Source of the DNA: Burkholderiales bacterium
GTDB lineage: Bacteria; Pseudomonadota; Gammaproteobacteria; Burkholderiales; Burkholderiaceae_C
NCBI GenBank assembly: GCA_028868305.1
Contig: JAGWUS010000010.1
Coordinates: 17,027 to 81,026 of the forward strand
Direction of reading: 5' to 3'
Length of the DNA stretch: 64,000 nt
The notes beneath the pieces are model-generated. The model did not search any database and was not told where the DNA came from. It saw nothing but the letters and a program-made list of their open reading frames with translations. The translations under genes and the position numbers were made by a program. This document shows, one piece after another, positions 55,313 through 64,000 of the stretch (positions are counted from its first letter, which is position 1; every line of letters starts with the position of its first letter).

Positions 55313-55835
55313 TGAGTCGCCTCACTAAAGGTTCAATTTGCGTACGGATGACATCCGGCGTGAGGGGACCGATCTGTTTGAAACGGATGAACCCTTCTCG
55401 GTCGATGATGAATGTTTCTGGAACGCCATAGACACCCCAATCAATACCAACACGCCCGTCCTGATCAAAGAGCGAAGCATCGTAAGGATTGCCGAGGTTG
55501 GCAAGCCACCGCAGTCCGGCAGATCGCTCATCCTTGTAGTTGAGCCCATAAATCGGCAACAATTTTTTGCGTGCAAACTCGACCAGCAGGGGGTGCTCTT
55601 CGCGACACGCAACACACCAGGACGCCCATACATTGAGCATCCAGACTTTGCCCAGCAGATCCTCGCGACGAATGGTCTGCCCGACGTTATCCAACCGCGT
55701 CAATGCAAATGTGGGCGCTGGTTTCCCGATGAGGGGGGATGGTACTTCTTTCGGATCCAGCTTCAGGCCAGCGCCCAGGAATACCACCAAGCCCAGAAAA
55801 ATGGCCAGCGGAACAAGAAAACGGAGGGACTTCAT
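55305..55835 (-). CDS. ccmG: Thiol:disulfide interchange protein CcmG/DsbE
   Basis: Membrane-anchored periplasmic thioredoxin of 176 residues. N-terminal helix (about 5-24), then GKPAPTFALTRLD, active site VWASWCVACREEHP and the CcmG-type GVYGVPETFIIDREG. It keeps apocytochrome cysteines reduced. Start 55835 ([10 protein letters not shown]) overlaps the ccmF stop by four bases; the in-frame upstream opening to 55922 is inside ccmF. Confidence 0.95.
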   Translation of the reverse strand: MKSLRFLVPLAIFLGLVVFLGAGLKLDPKEVPSPLIGKPAPTFALTRLDNVGQTIRREDLLGKVWMLNVWASWCVACREEHPLLVEFARKKLLPIYGLNYKDERSAGLRWLANLGNPYDASLFDQDGRVGIDWGVYGVPETFIIDREGFIRFKQIGPLTPDVIRTQIEPLVRRLNG

Positions 55836-57787
55836 GGTGTCTGCACCCCTAATTTGCGACGGTAGCGGCGATCGCTCACAGCAAGCAATCCCCCCAATGC
55901 CATAAGCAGGCACCCGCCCCATATCCAGTTGATAAAGGGTTTGACATAGACCCGCACAATCCAGGCGCCCGACTCTACTGGCTCCCCCAGAGACACATAC
56001 AGATCACGGGTAACTCCAGCGTCAATATCGGCTTCAGTCATCGGATTCTGCTGGACGCGGTACACACGTTTCTCCGGGTGTAGATCGGTCAGCTTCTTGT
56101 CGCCACGCGTCACCTCCATTTGGCCCTGCACTGACTGGTAGTTCGGACCCTGAAGTTCCTTGACACCTCTGAACGTGAATGTGTAGCCATTGACAGTGGT
56201 GCTGTCACCCACATTCATTTGTACATCGCGTTCTACCTCGTAGGCCTTGACCATCACCACGCCAAAGCAGAAAACCGCCACCCCCAGGTGCGCCACCATC
56301 ATGCCGGCCAAAGCTCTCGGGATCTGACGCAGTTTCCGTACAGCCGATACCAGTCCCATCCCGTTGGGGCGAATGCGCTCCCAGAGATCCGTAGCAACCG
56401 TGGCGAAGATCCAGTACGCCATCATCAAACCCAACGAGGCTACAGGACGTATTTCCCCGGCCAGCCACCCCGTTAACAGCGATGCCAGCACTGCTGCCCC
56501 TGCGGCCCAGCGCAAACGCACAGCCAGTGCAGGCAGTTCTGCTTGTTTCCAGCGGGCCATTGGGCCAATTCCCATCAAAAATACGGTAGGCACCATCAGT
56601 GGCAGAAACACCGAATCAAAGTAGGGCGGCCCCACCGATATCTTGCCCAGGCCCAAGGCATCCAGAAAGAGTGGGTAAAGCGTCCCCAAAAGCACCGCGC
56701 CGGCGGCAACCAGAAACAGAACATTGTTGGCCAGCAAGGCCGTTTCCTTGGAGAGCAACGCGAAACGGGCACCCAGACCTACAGTGGGTGCACGCCAGGC
56801 GTAGAGCGCGAACGAAGACCCCACCACTACGGTCAAGAACGCGAGAATGAACAGGCCACGACGGGGATCAGTGGCAAATGCATGCACCGATGACAGGACG
56901 CCCGAACGAACCAGGAACGTTCCCAACAAAGAAAACGAAAAAGCCAGAATGGCCAGCAACACCGTCCAAGACTTGAAACTGTTGCGCTTTTCCGTAACCG
57001 CAAGAGAATGAATCAGCGCTGTGCCCAGTAACCACGGCATGAGAGACGCGTTTTCGACAGGGTCCCAGAACCACCAGCCGCCCCAGCCAAGTTCGTAGTA
57101 CGCCCAGGAACTGCCCATGGCAATGCCGATGGTCAGGAACATCCACGCGACGGTTGTCCACGGACGGGTCCAACGCGCCCAGGTCGCGTCCAGATTGCCG
57201 CCGATCAACGCTGCAATTGCAAAAGCAAAGGCAACAGAGAAGCCAACATAACCCATATACAGCATGGGCGGGTGCGTCACCATGCCAGGGTCTTGCAGCA
57301 GGGGATTCAAATCGCGCCCATCTGCCGGGGCCGGGAAAAGCCTGTCAAACGGATTGGAGGTAATCAGCATGAACAGCAGGAAACCCACGCAGACCAGCCC
57401 CATCACGGACAAAATGCGCGCCAGGACAGCCTGGGGCAAATGCCGGCTGAACCGCGCAACCGCCACCATCCAGACGCACAGCATCTGCACCCAAAGTAAC
57501 AGAGAGCCCTCATGCCCACCCCACACACCGGCGATGCGGTACTGCAGGGGCAGCGCCGTGTTGGAATTGGACGCCACGTACAGCACCGAAAAATCATGTC
57601 GGACAAATGAGGCGACAAGACATGCAAACGCGACGGCCACCATTGCAAAGAGCGCGTAGGTAATCGGACGCGCTACAGCCATCCAGTCTTCGCGACCCCA
57701 GGTGGCTCCGGCCAGCGGAACTACGCCCAGCACCAAGGAGCTTCCCAGCGCAAGCCAGAGTAAAAAGTGGCCAATTTCAGGAATCAT
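55832..57787 (-). CDS. ccmF: Haem lyase subunit CcmF
   Basis: Large membrane protein (651 residues, about 13-15 helices) that transfers haem from CcmE to apocytochrome c. The haem-handling WWD signature is [18 protein letters not shown] (about residues 233-250); [20 protein letters not shown] and [16 protein letters not shown] are also typical. The periplasmic loop near the C-terminus carries the [11 protein letters not shown] stretch. It overlaps ccmE and ccmG by four bases each. Confidence 0.96.
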   Translation of the reverse strand: MIPEIGHFLLWLALGSSLVLGVVPLAGATWGREDWMAVARPITYALFAMVAVAFACLVASFVRHDFSVLYVASNSNTALPLQYRIAGVWGGHEGSLLLWVQMLCVWMVAVARFSRHLPQAVLARILSVMGLVCVGFLLFMLITSNPFDRLFPAPADGRDLNPLLQDPGMVTHPPMLYMGYVGFSVAFAFAIAALIGGNLDATWARWTRPWTTVAWMFLTIGIAMGSSWAYYELGWGGWWFWDPVENASLMPWLLGTALIHSLAVTEKRNSFKSWTVLLAILAFSFSLLGTFLVRSGVLSSVHAFATDPRRGLFILAFLTVVVGSSFALYAWRAPTVGLGARFALLSKETALLANNVLFLVAAGAVLLGTLYPLFLDALGLGKISVGPPYFDSVFLPLMVPTVFLMGIGPMARWKQAELPALAVRLRWAAGAAVLASLLTGWLAGEIRPVASLGLMMAYWIFATVATDLWERIRPNGMGLVSAVRKLRQIPRALAGMMVAHLGVAVFCFGVVMVKAYEVERDVQMNVGDSTTVNGYTFTFRGVKELQGPNYQSVQGQMEVTRGDKKLTDLHPEKRVYRVQQNPMTEADIDAGVTRDLYVSLGEPVESGAWIVRVYVKPFINWIWGGCLLMALGGLLAVSDRRYRRKLGVQTP

Positions 57788-58245
57788 TTCGATGTTCCGT
57801 TCGTCATGGTTGCGGCTGTGTTCTCATTGCTCTTGGCTGCGTTCTTGAGAGCTTCTGCAGCCTCCGGCGGCATATAGTTTTCATCATGTTTGGCCAGCAC
57901 CTCTTTTGCACGGAACACACCGTCGCGCAACTGCCCCTGGGCCACCACCCCTTTTCCCTCCTTGAACAGGTCAGGAAGAATGCCCTCAAAATGGACCGGA
58001 ACGGTTTTTGCCGTGTCGGTCACCAGAAAATTCACCGCGACTCCATTGCGTTTGACGCTGCCAGCAACTACCAACCCACCCAAACGGAAAGTGCGGCCGA
58101 CGGGAGCTTCTTTGGATTCAATTTGCGAAGGTGAGTAAAAAAACACCATATTGCTTTGAAATGCATTAAGCACCAAGGCAGCTGCAACGCCCACCACAGA
58201 GAGCACTCCGGCTGCAATGGCAATACGTTTATGACGCAGTTTCAT
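57784..58245 (-). CDS. ccmE: Haem chaperone CcmE
   Basis: Membrane-anchored periplasmic protein of 153 residues that binds haem covalently and delivers it to CcmF. N-terminal helix (about 8-26), OB-fold with [12 protein letters not shown] and [20 protein letters not shown], and the haem-binding His in [12 protein letters not shown]. The tail after NENTAAT is a short low-complexity extension. It overlaps ccmD by 17 bases. Confidence 0.96.
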   Translation of the reverse strand: MKLRHKRIAIAAGVLSVVGVAAALVLNAFQSNMVFFYSPSQIESKEAPVGRTFRLGGLVVAGSVKRNGVAVNFLVTDTAKTVPVHFEGILPDLFKEGKGVVAQGQLRDGVFRAKEVLAKHDENYMPPEAAEALKNAAKSNENTAATMTNGTSK

Positions 58246-58417
58246 CGGATATCCCCTGCTCTTGATCTTGAAGAATGTTGTTGAATGCAGCCCTGTGCTT
58301 GCGCCAGACCATCCAGGGCTCTGCCAGCATCCATACGGCCACTATTGCATACGAACCCCATACGTACAGGCCATAGCCCCCCATGGCAAAAAAATTGCCC
58401 GCGCCGTTCCAGTTCAT
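58229..58417 (-). CDS. ccmD: Cytochrome c maturation protein CcmD
   Basis: Small membrane protein of 62 residues required to release haem-loaded CcmE from CcmABC. One helix ([20 protein letters not shown]) is followed by a basic cytosolic tail (WRKHRAAF). Identification depends on position between ccmC and ccmE, size and the [14 protein letters not shown] pattern, which is typical of CcmD. Confidence 0.92.
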   Translation of the reverse strand: MNWNGAGNFFAMGGYGLYVWGSYAIVAVWMLAEPWMVWRKHRAAFNNILQDQEQGISDETAS

Positions 58418-59172
58418 GCTTTATTGCTTTCTAAAGACCTAACCACACCATGCACCCACTCGGCCTGACGTTCACGCTCAAGAACGATGGCGCGAGTACG
58501 TGCAAACGTTACTGCGAAGGCATACGCCCAAAAGGAAATTGTCATAAGCAACATGGAGGTGAGCATGGTGTTTGCCATTTTGGGAGCCGCCGTCATACTG
58601 ATCGATGCACCTTGGTGCAAGGTGTTCCACCACCGCACTGAAAAATAGATGATGGGTACATTCACCGCACCGATCACGGCCAATAGAGCGCCAGCTTGAT
58701 CGGCTCTGTGTGTGTCATCAATCGCCTCGACCAATGCCAAATATCCTAAATACAGGAAAAAGAGAATAAGCTCCGACGTAAGACGTGCATCCCATACCCA
58801 CCAAGTACCCCAGGTGGGCTTGCCCCAGAACGCTCCGGTCCACAGCGCGAGAAACGTGAACGCAGCCCCGGTAGGTGCAATCGCCCTGGCAAGCATGGAG
58901 GCCAGACGTGCATTGAAGGCCCAGCCCACTGCAGCCCAGGCAGCCATCGCCATGTAGAGCACCATGGACATCCACGCTGCAGGTACGTGAACAAAAATGA
59001 TCCGATAGGCTTCGCCTTGTGTGGCATCGGTAGGCGCCACGAAAAATCCAACGTAAAGACCCGCGGCTGCAAAAATTGCTGCCACGCCATAAAGCCATGG
59101 AACCAGTACCCCAGCCAGACGATAAAAGCGGGATGGCGCTGCGAAAGTAAAAAATCTGAGACGTGTTTTCAT
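58414..59172 (-). CDS. ccmC: Haem exporter subunit CcmC
   Basis: Membrane protein (252 residues, six helices) that attaches haem to CcmE in the periplasm. The WWD signature is KPTWGTWWVWDARLTSELIL; flanking His residues lie in IFVHVPAAWMSM and NTLHQGASIS. Start 59172 (MKTRLRFFTF) overlaps ccmB by four bases; the in-frame opening continues to 59325 inside ccmB and is not used. It overlaps ccmD by four bases. Confidence 0.96.
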   Translation of the reverse strand: MKTRLRFFTFAAPSRFYRLAGVLVPWLYGVAAIFAAAGLYVGFFVAPTDATQGEAYRIIFVHVPAAWMSMVLYMAMAAWAAVGWAFNARLASMLARAIAPTGAAFTFLALWTGAFWGKPTWGTWWVWDARLTSELILFFLYLGYLALVEAIDDTHRADQAGALLAVIGAVNVPIIYFSVRWWNTLHQGASISMTAAPKMANTMLTSMLLMTISFWAYAFAVTFARTRAIVLERERQAEWVHGVVRSLESNKA

Positions 59173-59837
59173 ACGGAAATTCGAAGTGCGGCTACCGTCG
59201 CAACAGGGGCTCCAAGCAAGGTCACCAGCAGCAAGGCACCCAGTAGAGACAGATGGCCCGATGGTGACAACCCCATGTCTACCTGAGCGACAGCGCCTGC
59301 GCCAAAAATCAAAACAGGTATGCACAGCGGCAGAACCAGCAGCAGTATGAGTACTGCACCGTTTCGAAGTCCCAGCGTCAAAGCGGCACCAACGCTACCC
59401 ACAAGACTCAGAATGGGCGTTCCAAGCAGAAGACTCCACACCAATGTTTGTATGGCGTCTGAATGCATATCAAATAGCAACCCAAGCAATGGAGCCACCA
59501 GGATCAGTGGCACGCCCGTCATGACCCAATGGGCAAGTGCTTTTGCACAGACAATCAGCAGTGTCGTTTGGGGTGAAAGCAGCATCTGCTCCAGCGAACC
59601 ATCAGCGTAGTCACCCCCATAAAGTGATCCTAGCGACAGCATTGCCGATAAAAGCGCACACACCCAGACAATTCCCGGAGCAATCTGGCGAAGCACGTTG
59701 GCTTCAGGACCGACTCCCAAAGGGAAAAGACTACCTGCCACCAGAAAGAAGACCACGGGCAGGAATGCCTCTATGGGGCGCCTGCTGGCCAAACGAAGAT
59801 CTCGTCCAAGCACCGACCGCACTGCTGCCCCCGTCAT
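59169..59837 (-). CDS. ccmB: Haem exporter subunit CcmB
   Basis: Permease subunit (222 residues, about six helices) of the CcmAB ABC complex needed to release holo-CcmE. The N-terminal GRDLRLASRRPIEAFLPVVF and the stretch GSLEQMLLSPQTTLLIVCAK are typical of CcmB. It overlaps ccmA and ccmC by four bases each. Confidence 0.95.
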   Translation of the reverse strand: MTGAAVRSVLGRDLRLASRRPIEAFLPVVFFLVAGSLFPLGVGPEANVLRQIAPGIVWVCALLSAMLSLGSLYGGDYADGSLEQMLLSPQTTLLIVCAKALAHWVMTGVPLILVAPLLGLLFDMHSDAIQTLVWSLLLGTPILSLVGSVGAALTLGLRNGAVLILLLVLPLCIPVLIFGAGAVAQVDMGLSPSGHLSLLGALLLVTLLGAPVATVAALRISV

Positions 59838-60463
59838 GGCGCTCGCCTCTTCTCAAGTTGTAGGGTCTGTATATCTACTCCCTCAATCTGCAGGGGTATA
59901 TGGCTCGTCAGAATAGCCCGGCCGCCGCGCCCAAGATGCGTCTTCAACAGCTGCGCGACTACTGCCACGCCGCTGTCGTCCAGTGAATCAATTGGCTCAT
60001 CCAGCACCCACACACCAGGCTGAGTTTCCAGCGCCAATCGCGCCAGGGCGACCCGCTTGCGCTGCCCCTGCGAAAGCATGCGCACAGGAAGATGCCTGCG
60101 ATGAAATACGCCCATTTTTTTCAGCGCCTCTTCCAGCGCCGGAACATCTGCGCTGCGCCCATGAATTCTTGTCAAAAACTGCAATGACTCCATGGCGGTC
60201 AAATCGTCTTTGAGACCATTACTGTGCCCTAAGTAGACCAGCTGGCGACGAAATGCTTCCGACTTTGCCAACGTTTCGCCATTCCACAGAATCTCGCCCA
60301 CCTCCGGCACAGAGATTCCCGTAAGCATACGCAGCAAGGTCGTTTTCCCGCTGCCATTTGCCCCCCGCAGCCAGACCATCTGTCCGGACTGCACATCAAA
60401 GTTGATGCCTTGGAACAGTTTTTCTGTGCCGCGAATCCCTGTCAGGTTTTCAATTCGCAGCAA
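59834..60463 (-). CDS. ccmA: Haem exporter ATPase CcmA
   Basis: ATPase subunit (209 residues) of CcmAB. Walker A is LRGANGSGKTTLLRML, signature LSQGQRKRVALARLAL and Walker B GVWVLDEPIDSLDD. The best start is TTG at 60463 (LLRIENLTG), preceded by GAAGG and 16 bases after the stop of the outer membrane barrel gene; the frame runs on upstream to 60559 inside that gene with no family resemblance. It opens the ccm cluster. Confidence 0.93.
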   Translation of the reverse strand: MLRIENLTGIRGTEKLFQGINFDVQSGQMVWLRGANGSGKTTLLRMLTGISVPEVGEILWNGETLAKSEAFRRQLVYLGHSNGLKDDLTAMESLQFLTRIHGRSADVPALEEALKKMGVFHRRHLPVRMLSQGQRKRVALARLALETQPGVWVLDEPIDSLDDSGVAVVAQLLKTHLGRGGRAILTSHIPLQIEGVDIQTLQLEKRRAP

Positions 60464-60479
60464 ACACCCTTCTTGCTGA

Positions 60480-63179
60480 CTAGAAATCAAAGCGACCGCC
60501 AACGTAATAGAACATGCGGGTAGACGATTCCTTGTGGGTCGGTCCAACTGTTTCCGCAATTTCGTAAGAAATTTCTGATTCGAGGGAAACCTTCTTGATT
60601 GCCCTGTAAGACACCCGGAAGCCCGGTGTCAAACGATTTGTTTTTGTTCCATCGCTGGTGGACTGGGTATAAAAACGCAGGGACGGTTCGAGTTGCCAAT
60701 CTTCGAATCCTGTCATGTTGTTATACCCGAGCATCACGCCGGTGTAGGTGGGCCCGCTCATGTAATTCAAACTGAATACATGGGTGTCACGCGCAGAATA
60801 CAGATTGGATCCAACAATTTGAAAACCAGCGCCCCATAAATCGCCTGTGCTCGGTTGCCCATTGGGCAATATGTCTGCCACGGGAAGAATCTCGTCGACA
60901 TTGGTGTAATTCAAATTGCCACCAACCTGCCAGTTGGTATGGATGGGACGGTTGTAACCCAAAGACGCTTGCGACTGAAACGGCGTCACGCTGTTCACCC
61001 GACTTCTCAATAAATCCATTGGCGTTGTCTGCAGCAACTCTTGAATGCTTCGCGCAGGTGCGGAAAAAGTGGGGTCTTGATAGAACAGAACGTTGCCCAG
61101 TGAACGCACAGGCACAGCACGACGATCCAGAAGCATATTGATAACCGAGTTGTCCTGGAACTGCCAGGACCCTTGTAGCGATGCCACATTCAGCCCCTGC
61201 AGCATTTGGTCATAGTCCAGTTGACCGGACATGATCAACCCGTTGTTGAAATACCGCAATTCAGCGCCAAACGCACTTCGATCGATCTGTTCATCAATGA
61301 ACTGTTGATTCACGTAAACACTTCCGCTCGTATGCTGCGTCAAGGCATCGGCATCCAGTGAAAATCCATAGAAATTGCGCCGGGAATCCAGCAGGGCATC
61401 CGTGGGCACACCATACACGGCATTGACTTTCCACTTCGGTGCAAACTTGTAGCCAACTTGAACACCATCGAAGCGGTACAGAATGCCGCTGCCAGACGGT
61501 GATTGGCGTCCTACTTTGAAACTGGTTCCACTTCCAAAGTTGCGCTGTTCGAAATAGAGGGCAGACAGTCGCTCTCTATCGGGCCGTCCTGCGATGAAAC
61601 TGGAAGAGTAACTTTCCCGCAGCACAAAGCGCTGGTCTTTTTCCGCATCCCGGTAACGCCAGTTCAGATCCATATTGGTCTGCATCTGGCTTTGGTCCTG
61701 CGCTGAAAGCTCATTTTCCGACACCAGCACAGGCGTCGAACCCAATGGTGAATCAGCAAAATCCTGTGAACGCGTTTTGGATTCACCCCCATAATAAAAA
61801 GTGGAAACTGAACCACTGACCACTGAAACCGGCTCGGCGTTCTTTCGCTCCCTTGCCACCGGCACTTCCTGCGGCAGGTTCTGAAGATACTGGCGAACCA
61901 GATCGCTATCCGTACCTATGGGGTACAACTTTAAAAAAATTTCAAACTCCCCTCTGGCACGCTGTCGATCTCCGGACTTCAGGCGTGTAATGCCAATGAG
62001 TTCCTGCGCCTTGCGGGACGAGGAGTTGGGCGGCAAATTCAATAGCGCATCCAATGCAGTGATGGCGGTGGCGTAGTCACCCCGCTCATTCGCCGCATTG
62101 GCGTCCGCGAGTAAACGTGCTGCATCCACTTCGATTCCTGGCGCCGAGGCCGGCAGCTGTGAACTCTTTTCGACGGGCACGGCCCGCTGCTGGGTCGAAA
62201 CTACTGCCTTCGACACGGGAATGATGGCCGCGTCCGGAAAACGTTTCACCAGAATTGCCTGCGCGCTTTCGGCCTCCTTAAGCGTGGCGAAATACCCCAG
62301 ATTAAAGTCATAGATAGTTCGTCCCCCGGAGACTCTGCTTGATGTAAACACATCATTCAACTGCAGTGCAGCTGGAATGGATGCTTTGAGCTGGTCACTT
62401 GGATCTGCTGAGCTTTGCAGAACAATCAGGTAATTTTTGGCAGCATCTGCAGCATCCGGAAGATCACCGCCTTTTCTGGATTTGTCGACCGCAACGACCT
62501 GCGCTTGTGGAAAACTGCTCTTCAACAGTCGCTGAGCCTTGTCCGCATCGGCCTGATTTACAAAGTACCCCAGGTTAAAGTCGTAGACGGTCTTTCCGTC
62601 TACGACTCGGCGCGAAGAATAAACTTTTTTTTCCTGCAGTGCAGGAGGAACAGCGTTGCGAAGCTGCTCACCAGCGTCTAGCGATGTCTGCAAAATAACG
62701 ATGAAGTTTTTGCCATCATCCGCGACCCGCTCGGTCAACTCTTTGGCTCGCACCTGCGAGCCCAAACCCTGCAGAACAATTTCCAAATTTTCTTGCCGGC
62801 GATCAGCACGAACCGTGAATGGGGTTGGCACTTCAAACTGCACCAGGACCTTGCGTTTAAACGGATCCCTTATGGCAATGGCTTCATCCGTCACCACCAT
62901 TTTCGGCAGTCCGTTGCCGCCGACCACCCGGCGATCACCAACCACTTCAGTCGGTCGATCCGCAGTTGGCAATACGTTATAGAAAACTTGGAGCAGGTCG
63001 CCCGACTTCGCCGCAATAGACCGCTGGTATTGAATGGAGAGGCCAAAATGGATGCGCATGATGGCGTCATTGCCTTCGCGCCTGAAATCCACATCGTCGA
63101 GCAACTGGCCAGACGCTGAAGCGCACACGCATAACTGGGCAACCAGCGCGGAGGGAACCAGTAACGAGCGTCCAGGCAT
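60480..63179 (-). CDS. SPOR-TPR-beta-barrel outer membrane protein
   Basis: Predicted outer membrane protein of 899 residues, not recognised as a named family. Signal peptide about 1-24; beta-rich N-terminal domain about 25-140; two similar SPOR-like repeats at about 158-234 and 249-325, each ending YDFNLGYF followed by about 30 residues; a TPR-like segment about 352-437; and a large C-terminal part about 457-899 rich in aromatic beta-strands and ending YYVGGRFDF, as outer membrane barrels do. The ATG at 63179 overlaps the cytochrome stop as TGATG; a GTG at 63188 is an alternative. It may be the porin of a porin-cytochrome conduit, or a peptidoglycan-linked export protein. Confidence 0.78.
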   Translation of the reverse strand: MPGRSLLVPSALVAQLCVCASASGQLLDDVDFRREGNDAIMRIHFGLSIQYQRSIAAKSGDLLQVFYNVLPTADRPTEVVGDRRVVGGNGLPKMVVTDEAIAIRDPFKRKVLVQFEVPTPFTVRADRRQENLEIVLQGLGSQVRAKELTERVADDGKNFIVILQTSLDAGEQLRNAVPPALQEKKVYSSRRVVDGKTVYDFNLGYFVNQADADKAQRLLKSSFPQAQVVAVDKSRKGGDLPDAADAAKNYLIVLQSSADPSDQLKASIPAALQLNDVFTSSRVSGGRTIYDFNLGYFATLKEAESAQAILVKRFPDAAIIPVSKAVVSTQQRAVPVEKSSQLPASAPGIEVDAARLLADANAANERGDYATAITALDALLNLPPNSSSRKAQELIGITRLKSGDRQRARGEFEIFLKLYPIGTDSDLVRQYLQNLPQEVPVARERKNAEPVSVVSGSVSTFYYGGESKTRSQDFADSPLGSTPVLVSENELSAQDQSQMQTNMDLNWRYRDAEKDQRFVLRESYSSSFIAGRPDRERLSALYFEQRNFGSGTSFKVGRQSPSGSGILYRFDGVQVGYKFAPKWKVNAVYGVPTDALLDSRRNFYGFSLDADALTQHTSGSVYVNQQFIDEQIDRSAFGAELRYFNNGLIMSGQLDYDQMLQGLNVASLQGSWQFQDNSVINMLLDRRAVPVRSLGNVLFYQDPTFSAPARSIQELLQTTPMDLLRSRVNSVTPFQSQASLGYNRPIHTNWQVGGNLNYTNVDEILPVADILPNGQPSTGDLWGAGFQIVGSNLYSARDTHVFSLNYMSGPTYTGVMLGYNNMTGFEDWQLEPSLRFYTQSTSDGTKTNRLTPGFRVSYRAIKKVSLESEISYEIAETVGPTHKESSTRMFYYVGGRFDF

Positions 63180-64000
63180 CAATTCCACTTACTCCAGGAC
63201 GTTCCTGTGCTGCCAATGGGACGATGGCATCCCGATTGCGAGCAATCGGTCTTCACCGACGTGCCGCCGCGGTGCGCCAAGGCCATCTTGGTCATATTGC
63301 CCAAGTAAGCAGTCCCAGTCATGTGGCACGATTTGCACCAACCACTGCCATTGCCCTGCGAGCCGTTATGCAAGGTGGTCTTGTTAGTCAGCGTCGTCCA
63401 GTTGGCGGTGCTGGTGTAGGTAGTGGTGATATGGCAAACCTTGCAATCCATCGCCGCACCATTCAGCAATTGAGCCTCTGGAATATGGTTTGCGGGTTTT
63501 CCAAGCGCGCCTCCGGCACGCATGCCTTCCGACAGATAGGCACCGCTGTGACAGGACTTGCAAGTCGCAGCAGCTACCGCCGTGTGGCTAGTTACGGGAT
63601 TGACAAAGCTCGACTGGCTGGTGTGGCATGCGTCACATTTCACCCCAGCCGGAATAGGAATATGGGTTGATGTCTTGCCCTTGGCCGTAGTGCCGTTGTG
63701 GCAGGTATCACAGGTTCCCGTACCAACCGCATTGGCAGGTGTGTGGGTATAGGTGATCGTCAGCCAGCTTGCTGTGGATTTATGGCAGCTTTCACACGTG
63801 CCAGTCACCGTACTGTGGATGGCGGTAGCCGGTTTGCCTGTGACGGAATAGGCGGTGCTCAGATGGCAGGTTGCACACTGAGTCAATACCGAAACGTTCA
63901 GGTGGAACTGTCCTGGCCGCCAGGCTAGGTATCCGCCCTTATGGCAGGTGTCGCAGTTGCTGATCACCACGCCGGTAAGGGTCTGGTACGGAACGTGGTT
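63179..64000 (-). CDS. Multihaem c-type cytochrome (partial, N-terminus outside)
   Basis: The 273 visible residues contain eight CxxCH motifs (CDTCH, CATCH, CESCH, CDTCH, CDACH, CKSCH, CKVCH, CKSCH) and one longer CSQSGCH near the C-terminus, so at least nine haems could be bound. The motifs are about 20-40 residues apart, separated by Thr/Ser/Gly-rich repeats with His residues (HIPIPAGVKCDACH, NHIPEAQLLNGAAMDCKVCH) that probably ligate neighbouring haems. No ending typical of a membrane anchor is seen. The frame is open to the window edge, so signal peptide and length are unknown. It overlaps the barrel gene and is upstream of the haem attachment genes. Confidence 0.88.
   Translation of the reverse strand, partial: NHVPYQTLTGVVISNCDTCHKGGYLAWRPGQFHLNVSVLTQCATCHLSTAYSVTGKPATAIHSTVTGTCESCHKSTASWLTITYTHTPANAVGTGTCDTCHNGTTAKGKTSTHIPIPAGVKCDACHTSQSSFVNPVTSHTAVAAATCKSCHSGAYLSEGMRAGGALGKPANHIPEAQLLNGAAMDCKVCHITTTYTSTANWTTLTNKTTLHNGSQGNGSGWCKSCHMTGTAYLGNMTKMALAHRGGTSVKTDCSQSGCHRPIGSTGTSWSKWN

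Overview
The window looks like a chromosomal segment of a betaproteobacterium, most likely family Comamonadaceae (Rhodoferax/Polaromonas/Acidovorax-like). The evidence is GC-rich codon use, the order gatCAB next to mreBCD-mrdA, a complete System I cytochrome c maturation cluster, and short AT-rich intergenic repeats with a GCTAT...ATAGC core of a kind I associate with this family. The genus is an inference. I see no tRNA, rRNA, insertion sequence, prophage or CRISPR array. Genes are densely packed: the longest gap (5957-6208) is about 250 bases, and many neighbours overlap by 1-17 bases.

Layout. 1-3332 (minus): an MCE/Mla-type lipid transport operon (STAS-permease, ATPase, MCE protein, lipoprotein cut by the window edge). 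3407-8756 (plus): a crotonase, a GMC oxidoreductase, a phospholipase D-like lipoprotein and a TSUP transporter. 8766-13322 (minus): the cell-shape genes mreBCD and mrdA. 13525-16907 (plus): gatCAB. 16904-21567: pyrE, exoA, a small YdcH protein, an M48 protease and an AmpG-like permease. 21691-24736: a two-component system followed by a MipA-like outer membrane protein. 24755-31040: a sugar locus with ABC transporter, mutarotase and ROK regulator on one strand and two kinases on the other. 31037-34840: an orphan polyamine-type binding protein, waaF, a zinc-finger protein, ilvE and an unknown membrane protein. 34853-38474: an SHP/DHC/cytochrome b redox module with its own two-component system. 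38522-39889: radA with a LexA-type box. 40065-45127: two overlapping P-type ATPases. 45132-50270: a degenerate HD protein, alr, lplT, an EamA transporter and glutathione peroxidase. 50278-52218: an orphan GspE/PilB-type ATPase. 52318-60463 (minus): an Fe-S flavoprotein and ccmABCDEFGHI. 60480-64000 (minus): a SPOR-TPR-beta-barrel protein and a multihaem cytochrome that runs off the right edge.

How they work together. The right end forms one apparent transcription unit, reading leftward: multihaem cytochrome, predicted outer membrane barrel, haem attachment machinery, then an Fe-S/flavin oxidoreductase. This is the arrangement expected if the cell makes a periplasm-to-surface electron conduit together with the machinery that attaches its haems. 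With the SHP/DHC/cytochrome b module it points to a respiratory lifestyle rich in c-type cytochromes. The barrel protein, with two SPOR-like repeats, a TPR-like segment and a predicted barrel in one chain, is the least familiar gene here and the best candidate for an undescribed system.
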